A stretch of 59,718 nucleotides of DNA from a virus (IMGVR_UViG_3300011115_000141:1-59718); one strand, 5' to 3'; positions 1 to 7,697 are shown, counted from the stretch's first letter. The notes: a model not told the origin generated them from the letters alone. Numbers and translations are program-made.

Positions 1-415
1 GGTCTTGCACAACAGCATCAACTTGGTCGTCGTTGATGAGACGGAACTCCTTGCCAAAGATCTTGAATCTTGTGCCGGAGTAAGTACGTACTAACACGAA
101 GTCGCCCTCTTTACACCATGCTCCGTTAGGAAATTTGGCGGTGTCGTTGTACGCATCGGGGCCAACTTTCAAAACAAACAACACAGTGGTTGCTGTTTCT
201 TCTTGGCGCATGCTTTCAATGGGTCGGACTAAGTCCAAACTTGTACCATCCACTCGTTCAGAGATGTCGGGCACCGCGCAAAGAATCTTCCAACCCGTTG
301 GGATAGGAAGTTGCGTGGCCTTCTGCTCATCGTTAGCTTCAGTTTCAGGCGCATCCAAAGGTTGGATGGGTTCAGGCAGTGCAAAAGCACCGGGGGAGAG
401 ATCAATGTCACTCAT
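1..415 (-). CDS. GroES-like co-chaperonin, C-terminus cut by window edge
   Basis: This reading frame starts at ATG 415 and is still open at position 1, so only its first 138 residues are seen. The C-terminal half matches the GroES pattern: EGDFVLVRTYSGTRFK at residues 103-118, then GKEFRLINDDQVDAVV at 121-136, which parallels the GD-VL-Y-GT-K-G-E-LI-DD-AV signature of the GroES barrel. In the family the protein caps a GroEL-type chamber, and phage versions such as T4 gp31 help fold the capsid protein. An acidic, proline-rich N-terminal tail of about 36 residues precedes the barrel. The start overlaps the end of the upstream 64-residue gene by 8 nt. Its place after the portal, and before the capsid gene if the map is circular, fits a capsid-folding role. 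Family assignment is fairly sure; partner chaperonin and substrate are inference. Confidence 0.72.
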   Translation of the reverse strand, partial: MSDIDLSPGAFALPEPIQPLDAPETEANDEQKATQLPIPTGWKILCAVPDISERVDGTSLDLVRPIESMRQEETATTVLFVLKVGPDAYNDTAKFPNGAWCKEGDFVLVRTYSGTRFKIFGKEFRLINDDQVDAVVQD

Positions 416-602
416 TGGATTCTTCAACTTTCTGTGCAAGGTCAAGTAGATAACGCTCTGCGAGGGCTAGACCCTGAATAATCCCGCAGAGTTTTTGGTA
501 CTCTTCAAAAGTACGGCACGAACCACCAGCCAAGTCGTCGGCATAGTTGTTCATGTCAGTGCGTATTTTTTCACGTAATACGCGTACGAAGTCTTGGATC
601 AT
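408..602 (-). CDS. Small conserved-type phage protein between portal and co-chaperonin
   Basis: A 64-residue protein whose ATG overlaps the portal stop codon (ATGA), so translation is probably coupled. It is largely helical, with charged and Leu/Ala-rich segments (GIIQGLALAERYLLDLAQKV at residues 40-59) and no signal peptide or membrane segment. No catalytic motif is seen. Small helical genes just after the portal are common in podophages, but I cannot give a function. The tight overlaps on both sides argue that it is a real gene of the head operon. Confidence 0.7.
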   Translation of the reverse strand: MIQDFVRVLREKIRTDMNNYADDLAGGSCRTFEEYQKLCGIIQGLALAERYLLDLAQKVEESNE

Positions 603-3094
603 TTTCTAGAACCTTGGTTCCTGCTATTTGGGAGCGCAGCAGTGCGCGCTTGTAAATCCATCTGGGCTTTACTCTTTGCGATGTCAGCACCTATTTGGAT
701 GCCAGCACGTTCTTGTTCAAACTGTTGCTTGAATTCGCTCTCTTTGATTTGCGCACCTGTGCGAAGAGCTTCCAACTCCAGTTTGCCGCTGACTTCTTGC
801 TCTTTCAAAGCCTGTGAGTCGGCCTTGGCAGCAGCGTCCATCATGATCTTTTGTTTCTTGAGTTCTAGCTCTTGGCCTTTGAGTTGAAGCTCCTGCATCT
901 GCAACTGCAACACGGGGTCTTGCATCTGTTGCTGTGCCTGCATCTGAGCGGCCTTGGCTTGGTTCTGCATCAACACCTGCTGTGCCGCTTGAGCCAGCAT
1001 GCCGGACAACGCAATCTCAATCTGCGGTGGCAACTTCTCGTCTTCGGGAGGCAGGGGCATACCCAACTGCTGTTCAATCTGCTGGCGCATCTGGTAACCA
1101 ACGTGCTCTGCAATGTGCGCTGTGATTGCGCCCATGATCTTGGGAGCCTGTGGGTTCTGGCCAATGAACTGCTGCATCATCGGGTCTTGCAAGAGCATCA
1201 TGTGTACCTGCATGTGCGCAGCGTGATCCTGATGCAAGAACGCCTTGAGGGGCGTACCTTTAAGTGCGTTCTGGTTCTCCTGCACTGGGTCAATCGGTTT
1301 CATGTCTTCTTCGATTGGCACGAGTTTCTCAGCGTTCTTAATACCCAACACGTTGAGCATTCCGCGGTGAAGTTCGGGCAAGTTATAGATGTCCGGAGCC
1401 ATCTGCGCCATCTGAATGACAGCTTGGTACTGGATAACGCGCTGAGACATGGTCGCAGCGTTGGGGTCTGACACGGGGATAACGTCCACCAAGTCATAGT
1501 CGGCTTTCTTAGCTTTGCGAGTGCCGTACTCGGGTGTGTATGTGTAATCTGGGTCAGTGTAGTCGCGGATGATGTTCTTCAAGAGTTTGAACTCTTGCTT
1601 CAAGGCAAAGTGCACACGAGCCTGAACAGCCGTCATTACCTTGAGTTGACGCTCCAACAGTGCAAGCGTAGTTCCCACAGGAGCCTGCGCAGACATATCA
1701 GACACCTTCATATCAGCAGTCGCGGCAAAACGACGGCCTTCGTCCACGATGGTCTGCATCAAGTTAAACAGCGTAGCGCTTGGCTCCTTGTATGGCAGCG
1801 GCAAGATGTTGTCGCGGATCGTGCCAGAGCCTACATCTACATCACGGAACTCTCCGGGTGCAATCGGCGTGTCGTCACCTTTGATTCGCAGGCCCCGTGT
1901 CTTGAGTCCACCGGGCAAGTTGCTGAGTGTTCCTGCATCGACAAGCTGGCGCATGAGTGATGTAGCGGATTTAGCAAAGCCTCCGATAAGATGGAAAAGC
2001 CCGAAGCCATAAGCTCCAAAACCCGGAATATATTGGTAGTGCACAAAGTGCTGGCGCTTGAGTCTGAGATCATCGTCTTCGTTCCAGTTGCGGCGGATTG
2101 ACAGGATGTCGTTAGAGCCTTTAATCAACGTGACAACGTACGGCAACATGATGCCGGTCTCTTCGCCAGAGTCGTCTTTGTCTTCGTAACCTTCAAGGTT
2201 CAAATCAACGTGGCACTCATACAGGGTGTAGCGATCGTCATTCAAATCACTGAAGCCCGTCTCTTTGTCCTTGGCTTTTTGAATGTCTGTCAAGTCTCTG
2301 GGTGCGTCAGGCAAGTCAACATCAAGGTAGAAGCCCGCTTGCTGGAGCTTAATGATCTCGTTCTTGGTCTTGCGCATGACGTGCGTGATGCGGTAGCAAG
2401 TATCTAAGTCCGTTGTCCCGTACGGCAGATACATGTCTTCCGCAGGAATGAACATGGAAACTTGACGTCCCAAATTGGGATCGTAGTACACCTTCTTGAA
2501 CGCTGAGCCTGTGGCCGGCAGTGACCAGAGCATGCGCTCGTGTTCAGCGCGGTACTCCGTCATGACTTCCGTTAACTCGTAATTCATGTCGTCTTCAACG
2601 TTGGCCGCAACTTCTTTCATCTCTGGCGTCTCTTTGCCAATCAGTTTGCTGCGCACAGGCCCTTGAGCTGGGAACGTCTCCGTAATTGTCTCTGCTTGGA
2701 AGCGCACAACAGCTTCTGTAATCATGGGGTGGAACACACCGCATGCGCCGTTCCAAGGTTCTGTGCGTTCTTCTATCTGCAAGCCAAGTAGTTTCAACCC
2801 ATCAACGTACGTCTTCTCCCAATCCTTGCGGCCATTCTTGTCGTTGTCAATGTCAGACACCAAGTCACCAGCCAGCGACTGCAAAGCGCCGTCTTTTATG
2901 TACTCAGCCAAGTTGTCACTGAAGCCTTCTTCGCCGTCATCTTCTCCGGGCGTGATGGTGATCTCTACCCCGTCCATGCCAATGGTGACTTCTTCGGGAT
3001 CAACGATCTCGATCTCCAAGGGGGATTCTTGCTCACCCAGCGCGTCGATGCCCATTGGTTGTTGGTACAGCGCTTTGTCGATGTTCGTTGCCAT
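599..3094 (-). CDS. Portal protein
   Basis: An 831-residue portal protein, the dodecameric ring at one capsid vertex through which DNA is packaged and ejected. Evidence is its size, its position directly after the large terminase (8-nt gap), and the family-like stretch around residues 110-260: a GAC/HPM segment, the RFQAETITETFP region, a MLWSLPATGSAFKKVYYD block and an IPAEDMYLPY block typical of large portals of P22 or related podophage type. The last 200 residues are extremely rich in Gln, Met, Ala and Lys and should form a long coiled helix, as in the portal barrel that projects into the capsid. The start ATG follows AGGAAC. The N-terminal 60 residues are acidic. Function is secure; the exact portal subfamily is not. 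Confidence 0.88.
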   Translation of the reverse strand: MATNIDKALYQQPMGIDALGEQESPLEIEIVDPEEVTIGMDGVEITITPGEDDGEEGFSDNLAEYIKDGALQSLAGDLVSDIDNDKNGRKDWEKTYVDGLKLLGLQIEERTEPWNGACGVFHPMITEAVVRFQAETITETFPAQGPVRSKLIGKETPEMKEVAANVEDDMNYELTEVMTEYRAEHERMLWSLPATGSAFKKVYYDPNLGRQVSMFIPAEDMYLPYGTTDLDTCYRITHVMRKTKNEIIKLQQAGFYLDVDLPDAPRDLTDIQKAKDKETGFSDLNDDRYTLYECHVDLNLEGYEDKDDSGEETGIMLPYVVTLIKGSNDILSIRRNWNEDDDLRLKRQHFVHYQYIPGFGAYGFGLFHLIGGFAKSATSLMRQLVDAGTLSNLPGGLKTRGLRIKGDDTPIAPGEFRDVDVGSGTIRDNILPLPYKEPSATLFNLMQTIVDEGRRFAATADMKVSDMSAQAPVGTTLALLERQLKVMTAVQARVHFALKQEFKLLKNIIRDYTDPDYTYTPEYGTRKAKKADYDLVDVIPVSDPNAATMSQRVIQYQAVIQMAQMAPDIYNLPELHRGMLNVLGIKNAEKLVPIEEDMKPIDPVQENQNALKGTPLKAFLHQDHAAHMQVHMMLLQDPMMQQFIGQNPQAPKIMGAITAHIAEHVGYQMRQQIEQQLGMPLPPEDEKLPPQIEIALSGMLAQAAQQVLMQNQAKAAQMQAQQQMQDPVLQLQMQELQLKGQELELKKQKIMMDAAAKADSQALKEQEVSGKLELEALRTGAQIKESEFKQQFEQERAGIQIGADIAKSKAQMDLQARTAALPNSRNQGSRK

Positions 3095-3102
3095 GTGTGT
3101 TC

Positions 3103-4644
3103 CTAGTAGTATTCGTATTTCCGGCTGCGAAAGAGAGCAAGGTCATCTTTCTCGTCCGTGTCTAAACTGATAAAGCCGCCTTGCCTAAAGCGTAGCAGCG
3201 CCTGTGTTGTCGTGTCCACGTAGTCATCGTGCTCCCCAACTGGGAACGCGGCCATCTCTTCAATCACTTCGCGTGCCCAGCGTGTGTCGGGTGCCCAGAC
3301 TTTACCCGAACTGAACAAATCTGCAACCGCGTTGACACGCACCATCTTGTCGTTGCCCCTTGATGGGCTGAACTCCTGCACAGGTATGCCCAACGCCCTG
3401 AGTTCTTGGATCAGCGGCGCACCAGCGGCCTTCTTCTCCACAATGAACGCATCAGGTTCCCACTCTTTGTAGTTTTTAAGCGCCACCACCTTAAGTTCAG
3501 GGAAAGCCATACGATCTTTAAACGCATCCAGTAGGATAAGCTGGGGGGAGTCATTTTCTTCCTCGTTGTAGAAGATGCCCCACGTTGTACACGCAGAGTA
3601 GTCGGAGTTGTTCTTGGTCTCAAACGCCGTGTCCCATGACTGGATGATGTATTCACACGTTGGCGGGTCTTCGGGCTCCCAGATACGCCACATTCTGCGG
3701 CTGACAATGGCGGAGTTCTCGGATGTGGGCTGCTGCATGTACTGCGCGTTCCAATACCGTGGGTCAATGCTAGCCTTTGTAGATTTCAACGCCTCAAGCG
3801 ACCACTGCTCTGGCCACAAGGACTTCTCGTCGTCCTCGTCCTCGTTCAAAATGGCCGGCAACTCCACAATCTCCCATGGAACAGCTTCTGGGTTCTTGGT
3901 TTGGTAGTCAATCAGGCGCCCAGTCAGGTCTAACAGCGACCAACGGGTCATCACAATGATAATCCCACCACCCGGCATCAAACGTTGCAGCGGGCCAGTC
4001 TGGAACCACGACCAAGCCGTGTCAAACGCGAGTCTACTATTAGACTTTACGTCCTGCTCCGAGTGAGGATCGTCAATAACGAACAGATCAGCACCACGAC
4101 CAGCAAGAGCGCCCCCGACACCAGCAGCATAGTACTGACCGCCAGCGCTTGTAGACCACTTACCGGCAGCTTTTTGGTCGTCTGCCACCATAGTGTTGGG
4201 GAAAACTTCTCTGTATTCATCAGAATCAATCAAGTTACGTATGCGCCGCCCGAAATCTTCAGACAAACCTGCCGTGTGCGTGCCCATGATGATCTTTTTC
4301 TCAGGGTACTTGCCTAAAAAGTATGCAGGAAACAGGTAAGACGAGAACTCAGACTTACCCATACGCGGCGCAATGTTGATAATCACGCGCTTTTTGCGTC
4401 CCTCGACCACATCTGTGAAGATCTTAGCCAGCTTCTTGTGGTGGGGGCCAATCTTAAAGCCCGGGTATACCGTTTGGGCAAAGCCCAGCATGTTGGTGCT
4501 GGCCGCTTTTAGGCTGGCTCGTTTCTCCCGAAGCTCTAAGTCTTCAAAAAGTTCCATCTTTTCCTGCGCGGACATGTGCGGCAAAGCTTTTTGCATGGCC
4601 TCAAGCTCAATCTTACTCAGTGTTGTAAAAGCGTCACGCTTCAT
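3103..4644 (-). CDS. terL: Terminase large subunit (packaging ATPase-nuclease)
   Basis: A 513-residue DNA-packaging motor. The ATPase half has a Walker A variant APRMGKS (about residues 92-98), a Walker B LFVIDD (about 187-192) and a coupling motif VMTRW (about 231-235). The C-terminal half is an RNase H-fold nuclease: QSWDTAFETKNNSDYS near residues 335-350 carries the first acidic pair, and an EHDDYVD stretch near the end supplies the last acidic residues. An open frame reaches further upstream to a TTG at 4668, but ATG 4644, preceded by GGAAG, overlaps the small-subunit stop by only 11 nt and is preferred. In this family TerL docks on the portal, translocates DNA and cuts it. Length and motifs are typical and intact. 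Confidence 0.95.
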   Translation of the reverse strand: MKRDAFTTLSKIELEAMQKALPHMSAQEKMELFEDLELREKRASLKAASTNMLGFAQTVYPGFKIGPHHKKLAKIFTDVVEGRKKRVIINIAPRMGKSEFSSYLFPAYFLGKYPEKKIIMGTHTAGLSEDFGRRIRNLIDSDEYREVFPNTMVADDQKAAGKWSTSAGGQYYAAGVGGALAGRGADLFVIDDPHSEQDVKSNSRLAFDTAWSWFQTGPLQRLMPGGGIIIVMTRWSLLDLTGRLIDYQTKNPEAVPWEIVELPAILNEDEDDEKSLWPEQWSLEALKSTKASIDPRYWNAQYMQQPTSENSAIVSRRMWRIWEPEDPPTCEYIIQSWDTAFETKNNSDYSACTTWGIFYNEEENDSPQLILLDAFKDRMAFPELKVVALKNYKEWEPDAFIVEKKAAGAPLIQELRALGIPVQEFSPSRGNDKMVRVNAVADLFSSGKVWAPDTRWAREVIEEMAAFPVGEHDDYVDTTTQALLRFRQGGFISLDTDEKDDLALFRSRKYEYY

Positions 4645-5209
4645 CTGTCGTGTCTTCCGTAACGTCAATCACATCTATCACACCCATGAACCTGTTGAGC
4701 TTTTCTTTGATCCGCGCCTCTAGCTCAGAGTCAGACATCTCGGTCTTCTTGACCTCAATTTTTTCTGTAAACAACCCAACTTCCGTCACTTTACCAAGCG
4801 CTACCAGTGCTTTAAGGCGCACATTGGCGTTGGGGTGTTCGGTTTCTTCCACCAGCTTGGCCACTGTGTAGCCACGGATTTGTTTAGCTTGCTGTACAAA
4901 TTCCCAGTCGTAGGCAGATAACATACCAACTAGTTTTTGAACAGCTTCTGGCGTTTTGATATTTGCCAGAGAGGTATGCGTCATTTCCGCAGGTTTGGCG
5001 GTGACGATGTTTGTGAAAGCAGTACGCGCTGCTTGGCTTTGGGACTCATTGACCAAAGTATCTGTGTCTACAGCGCCTAGCTCTTTGAGCCAGTCAACCG
5101 TTTTAACCATGCCGTCTACGGCGTCCGCAGGATCGGTCTTATCCATGGGGACGAAATTACCCGGGTGAGTGCTCACCTCGGGTTCGAAATTGATTAAGTG
5201 ATCTAACAT
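4634..5209 (-). CDS. terS: Probable terminase small subunit
   Basis: A 191-residue protein just upstream of and overlapping terL, the usual place of the DNA-recognition subunit. The segment RLKALVALGKVTEVGLFTEK (about residues 135-154) matches the LGKVTE-FTE motif I associate with one family of phage small terminases, and the C-terminus is charged. The open frame allows a GTG start at 5251, directly after an in-frame TGA, but ATG 5209 (LDHLINFEP follows) has AAGGG upstream and is the more likely start. The strong ribosome-binding-like AGGAGAAAG near 5288-5296 does not serve either start. Small terminases bind packaging sites and stimulate TerL. Assignment rests on position plus this short motif. 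Confidence 0.62.
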   Translation of the reverse strand: MLDHLINFEPEVSTHPGNFVPMDKTDPADAVDGMVKTVDWLKELGAVDTDTLVNESQSQAARTAFTNIVTAKPAEMTHTSLANIKTPEAVQKLVGMLSAYDWEFVQQAKQIRGYTVAKLVEETEHPNANVRLKALVALGKVTEVGLFTEKIEVKKTEMSDSELEARIKEKLNRFMGVIDVIDVTEDTTDEA

Positions 5210-5319
5210 CTGCGCATAAGCCCTTGAACCTGCGATGTAGATAATGTACACTCAAATCGAGTGGGTGCGCAACAGTGTTGCGTATTTGCTTTCTCCTCGA
5301 TGGTTAAGTTGCCATCTTT

Positions 5320-5358
5320 ATCCCCCGAAGCGTCTGCAGATGCCCGGGGGATTTTTTT
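5320..5358 (+). terminator. Rho-independent terminator facing right, orphan
   Basis: A perfect 8-bp stem (ATCCCCCG at 5320-5327 with CGGGGGAT at 5345-5352) and a 17-nt loop, followed by a run of seven T on the plus strand. It would end a rightward transcript, yet no plus-strand gene lies upstream. It may shield the terminase leader, attenuate the early promoter region or end a small RNA. Confidence 0.7.
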
Positions 5359-5367
5359 ATTTGGTGT

Positions 5368-5383
5368 TGTCAAACGTTAGACA
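5368..5383. promoter_or_regulatory. Dyad operator TGTCAAACGTTAGACA
   Basis: A 16-bp near-perfect inverted repeat; only one symmetric position is mismatched. It covers the -35 element of the rightward promoter-like sequence at 5378-5407. Related 16-mers lie at 13130-13145 and 24291-24306, both beside promoter-like sequence, which suggests one regulator. The binding protein is unknown; the phage winged-helix and HTH proteins are candidates. Confidence 0.55.
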
Positions 5384-5407
5384 TTGGTATTTCTGAATTT
5401 TTATAAA
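5378..5407 (+). promoter_or_regulatory. Predicted sigma-70 promoter for the early region
   Basis: TAGACA (5378-5383, five of six to TTGACA), an 18-bp spacer and TATAAA (5402-5407, five of six to TATAAT). It points to the plus-strand early operon and the dyad overlaps its -35 element, so it is probably repressible. It lies downstream of the orphan terminator, as expected for an insulated start. Confidence 0.55.
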
Positions 5408-5521
5408 ATTTATGGGGGGTGCCTTTTTAGTACTAAGTAATTACAAAGTTATTTTGAAGTTTGGTTTGCGGTTATGGAACAGTGTTCGTATGTGACGGCA
5501 GGGGGCATTGCCAATATAGGG

Positions 5522-5543
5522 TGGTGGGGGTATGGTGGGGGTC
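5522..5543. repeat. Two tandem G-rich 11-mers
   Basis: TGGTGGGGGTA (5522-5532) is followed directly by TGGTGGGGGTC (5533-5543). The G runs could form a quadruplex on the plus strand. The unit length is the same as in the adjoining A/C-rich array. Confidence 0.7.
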
Positions 5544-5549
5544 AAAAAC

Positions 5550-5615
5550 CGCCAAAAACACGCCAAAACAGGGTCACATTGACCCGAAAACGCCCCGAAT
5601 ACACCCCGAAAAAGG
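5550..5615. repeat. Array of six phased 11-bp units, possible origin or protein-binding array
   Basis: Six contiguous 11-bp blocks: CGCCAAAAACA, CGCCAAAACAG, a central block holding most of the palindrome at 5571-5585, then CCCGAAAACGC, CCCGAATACAC and CCCGAAAAAGG. A-tracts recur once per 11 bp, near one helical turn, so the DNA may be curved or bound on one face. An AT-rich stretch lies upstream at about 5390-5410. Such layouts occur at replication origins and at control sites; which one is inference. Confidence 0.6.
5571..5585. repeat. Palindrome copy 1 (GGGTCACATTGACCC)
   Basis: Six-bp arms GGGTCA/TGACCC around CAT, in the middle of the 11-bp array. It is the first of six copies of this element between 5.5 and 10.9 kb, and lies about 125 bp before the first early gene. 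Confidence 0.65.
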
Positions 5616-5710
5616 CTCTCGATGCCTATCAAAACAGGGTGTATGCACAATAGAAGTTGTCTAAGGTAGTCAGCCCTAGGCAATTCAATCAACCTCAAGG
5701 AGAAAACAAC

Positions 5711-6088
5711 ATGACAAACAAAACTCAAGCATTTAAAACACTCGATACATTCGCTGACTCACGGGTCACGCTTATCACGGGTATGCAAAAGGCAGGTTAC
5801 GCGACAGTCGAAGCGTGCAGACCCATTGTGATCGAATGGGCTTGCAAGAAGACTGGCGCGGAGTATCGCGAAACCAAGGCGGGCAAGGTCGTTTTAGTCT
5901 CAGATCACCCGAAGTACGAGGGCGCGAAAACCACAGTGCGCGACATCATGCTGATGATCGAGGGAACAACGCGCAGGGCATCGAGCGCAAAGAAAGAACC
6001 GCTTGACCCTGTTGCGAAAATCATCGAAGCCTTTGGCAAGTTGACCCCTGCACAGCAACGCAAAGCCTTGGCGGTTCTCGTTGCGTGA
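5711..6088 (+). CDS. Small early protein, unknown function
   Basis: A 125-residue protein, first gene of the early operon. ATG 5711 follows a strong AAGGAG site 8 nt upstream and is preferred over an open extension to 5657. The sequence is basic, with an Ala/Lys/Arg-rich helical C-terminus ending LTPAQQRKALAVLVA. The middle part (residues 20-60) reads like a compact mixed fold, with no catalytic motif I recognise. Being first behind the predicted early promoter suggests an early host-takeover or regulatory role, which is only inference. The gene contains a half copy of the GGGTCAC element near 5762-5769. Confidence 0.7.
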   Translation: MTNKTQAFKTLDTFADSRVTLITGMQKAGYATVEACRPIVIEWACKKTGAEYRETKAGKVVLVSDHPKYEGAKTTVRDIMLMIEGTTRRASSAKKEPLDPVAKIIEAFGKLTPAQQRKALAVLVA

Positions 6089-6093
6089 TTTTC

Positions 6094-6116
6094 GGGTCAC
6101 TGTGACCCAGTTTTTT
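6094..6116 (+). terminator. Palindrome copy 2 (GGGTCACTGTGACCC) with T-run
   Basis: A perfect 7-bp stem with one central base (6094-6108), six bases after the stop codon of the preceding gene and followed by a T-run at 6111-6116. Of the six palindromes this one looks most like an intrinsic terminator, though the one-base loop would have to open. Confidence 0.5.
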
Positions 6117-6124
6117 CTGCGAAC

Positions 6125-6155
6125 CCGAGAGAAAGAGCTTCTCTCGGTGTTTCGT
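6125..6155 (+). terminator. Stem-loop, probable transcription terminator
   Basis: CCGAGAGAA (6125-6133) pairs perfectly with TTCTCTCGG (6139-6147) around a 5-nt loop, followed by T-rich sequence. With the palindrome just upstream it makes a double hairpin between the first two early genes, so it may set the level of downstream transcription. Confidence 0.55.
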
Positions 6156-6190
6156 TTCTTGTCTAACCTTTTTAATCCACGGAGAACCCC

Positions 6191-6331
6191 ATGACACAAA
6201 ACCAATTTAATGCACTTTGCAATGAACACGGCATAGCCCCAAGCATTGCGCTTGAGAACGAGGAACTCATTGAAGCCTTACGCGAGCGCAACGATGAGCA
6301 AGTCGTTGAAATACTTACGAACAACTTTTAA
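6191..6331 (+). CDS. 46-residue early protein, unknown
   Basis: ATG 6191 lies 5 nt after GGAGAA. The product is 46 residues, acidic and probably helical (ENEELIEALRERNDEQVVEI near residues 22-41). The next gene follows after 16 nt, with its own AAGGAG site. The good ribosome site and close spacing support a real gene, but nothing indicates a function. Confidence 0.55.
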   Translation: MTQNQFNALCNEHGIAPSIALENEELIEALRERNDEQVVEILTNNF

Positions 6332-6347
6332 CCCCAAGGAGAACACC

Positions 6348-6539
6348 ATGAGCAAATTCAAACACTACTCACCCAAAGAACTCGCACTCGCAAAGTGGAA
6401 CAACGAGCAACGCCCCAAGTACATGGAGAAGATCGAGCGTGATGTGAAGCGTGGCGTCATGCTCAGACGCGTGGAAGACATGGAAGCACGCGCCGAAATA
6501 CGGGTCACAATGACCCGATTGTCGTCCAAAGCCGTTTAA
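6348..6539 (+). CDS. 63-residue basic early protein, unknown
   Basis: Starts at ATG 6348 behind CCAAGGAGAACACC; an upstream open frame overlaps the 46-residue gene and has no ribosome site. The product is basic and helical (LAKWNNEQRPKYMEKIERDV near residues 14-33), so nucleic-acid or protein binding is possible but unproven. Its last codons carry palindrome copy 3, so the element here is translated. Confidence 0.6.
   Translation: MSKFKHYSPKELALAKWNNEQRPKYMEKIERDVKRGVMLRRVEDMEARAEIRVTMTRLSSKAV
6501..6517. repeat. Palindrome copy 3 (CGGGTCACAATGACCCG)
   Basis: Seven-bp arms CGGGTCA/TGACCCG around CAA, inside the 3' end of the 63-residue gene, about 22 bp before its stop codon. Its presence inside a coding region argues for a protein-binding site rather than only a terminator. 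Confidence 0.65.
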
Positions 6540-6585
6540 TCTACAATTTACCTACCTATCCATGATTAAACAGTTATCCAAACTC

Positions 6586-6670
6586 AGAGTACAGCGCAAC
6601 CCCGCGCCATTGCTTGCGTCTGCAAAAACTGTACTCTATATCTATCTTTTTAAATATATTTATATATATA
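6586..6670 (+). other. Nested inverted repeat plus AT-rich tract in a 318-bp gap
   Basis: The gap 6540-6857 has no supported gene. It holds AGAGTACAG (6586-6594) matched perfectly by CTGTACTCT (6629-6637), with a second inner pair CGCAA (6595-6599) and TTGCG (6614-6618), giving one long hairpin with a bulge. A 33-bp run of almost only A and T follows (6638-6670). It could be a structured leader, a regulatory site or an easily melted region. Confidence 0.45.
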
Positions 6671-6857
6671 GGAGTGTTTGTATATGTGTGCATATTTTCG
6701 TAAACCCGACAACCCCTGCTCTCAGGCTTTATCTTTAGTTCTTTTCAAAAAGGATAGATACCGAGGACAGTCACCCCCTTTCTGCCTTGCACACCGCGTG
6801 GATATTGGTTATCATCTATCCATCCATTTCGGATACTCGTTTAATCTAGGACAGATC

Positions 6858-7697
6858 ATGGAAAATACAGATTTAATCTCGACACATCTTGACCTCAAGC
6901 TCATGCGTAACCCTTTGAGCGAGGCACAACAACTCAAGCTGACCCCCAAGCAACTGCAAAACTACCTTGTAAAAACGATTGCGAATCCCGCCATTCGAAC
7001 CGAGCGCAGGGATTACTTACTCAAAAAGAAAACCGAAATGAAGTCGAGCAAGCTACGCAACAAACAGTTCGATGCGTTATGGCGTGACCTGTTGCGTGAC
7101 CTGAAGTATGAGTTGGCCAACGCCATGGTAGGACGCAGATACAAAAGCACCAACCCAACACCCGAACGTGACCAAGCGTTCGACAGATACATCGAGGTGC
7201 TGCAACGCCTTGAGCACAAGATTAAAACTAATTACATGACGACTTATGTGAACGATGACGGCGAGGTCGTTGAGCCTGAGCGTGGCCAACGCATGACCCC
7301 ATCACAGTTCTCGGCATGGGTGCAACGCAGAAACCCCAAGGCCATACCCAACAACGGATCGCATTGGACTGACTGGGTGCCACGAACTCAGCGTCAAGAG
7401 GTGAGCGAATTGTTTGAGCTTATCCCTACGATGCCGCGTATGAAACGCAAGCTACCTTTTCAACGCCTGAGCAGACCGCCTCAAGAGAGCAAGGCAAGGG
7501 CATCCAAGATCGAGAGATTAAAACTACGCACAGAGAACGAGCTTGTCAATGCAGAGCAGGCTCATGAGATGAACCCAACAGACAAGCACTTACAGACAGT
7601 GCGAAAGATTAAGCAAGCCCTGCGGTGGATAGACGAGTTGAAACCCAACGACTTCGTTCCACCGACATGGCACGGGATGTATCCCGAAACAGAATAA
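6858..7697 (+). CDS. 279-residue early protein, unknown, basic and helical
   Basis: The open frame extends up to 6678, but ATG 6858 has AGGACA just upstream and follows the non-coding hairpin and AT-rich tract, so it is chosen. The protein is strongly basic and rich in Lys, Arg and Gln, with predicted helices almost throughout. Notable segments are LTPKQLQNYLVKTIANPAIR (about residues 29-48), a WRDLLRDLKYEL helix near 80-92 and SQFSAWVQRRNP near 156-167. Composition suggests binding to nucleic acid or to a large complex. I recognise no family. It is the longest of the first early genes and is followed by palindrome copy 4 directly after its stop. Confidence 0.75.
   Translation: MENTDLISTHLDLKLMRNPLSEAQQLKLTPKQLQNYLVKTIANPAIRTERRDYLLKKKTEMKSSKLRNKQFDALWRDLLRDLKYELANAMVGRRYKSTNPTPERDQAFDRYIEVLQRLEHKIKTNYMTTYVNDDGEVVEPERGQRMTPSQFSAWVQRRNPKAIPNNGSHWTDWVPRTQRQEVSELFELIPTMPRMKRKLPFQRLSRPPQESKARASKIERLKLRTENELVNAEQAHEMNPTDKHLQTVRKIKQALRWIDELKPNDFVPPTWHGMYPETE

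Noticed and set aside
5161-5200. A tRNA T-loop-like GGTTCGAAAT near 5178
   Set aside because: The flanking bases do not pair as a T stem, no acceptor or anticodon arms fit, and the stretch lies inside the small terminase gene.
5441-5728. Minus-strand frame of 95 codons across the repeat array
   Set aside because: No ribosome site, odd composition dictated by the repeats, and it runs through palindrome and predicted control elements.
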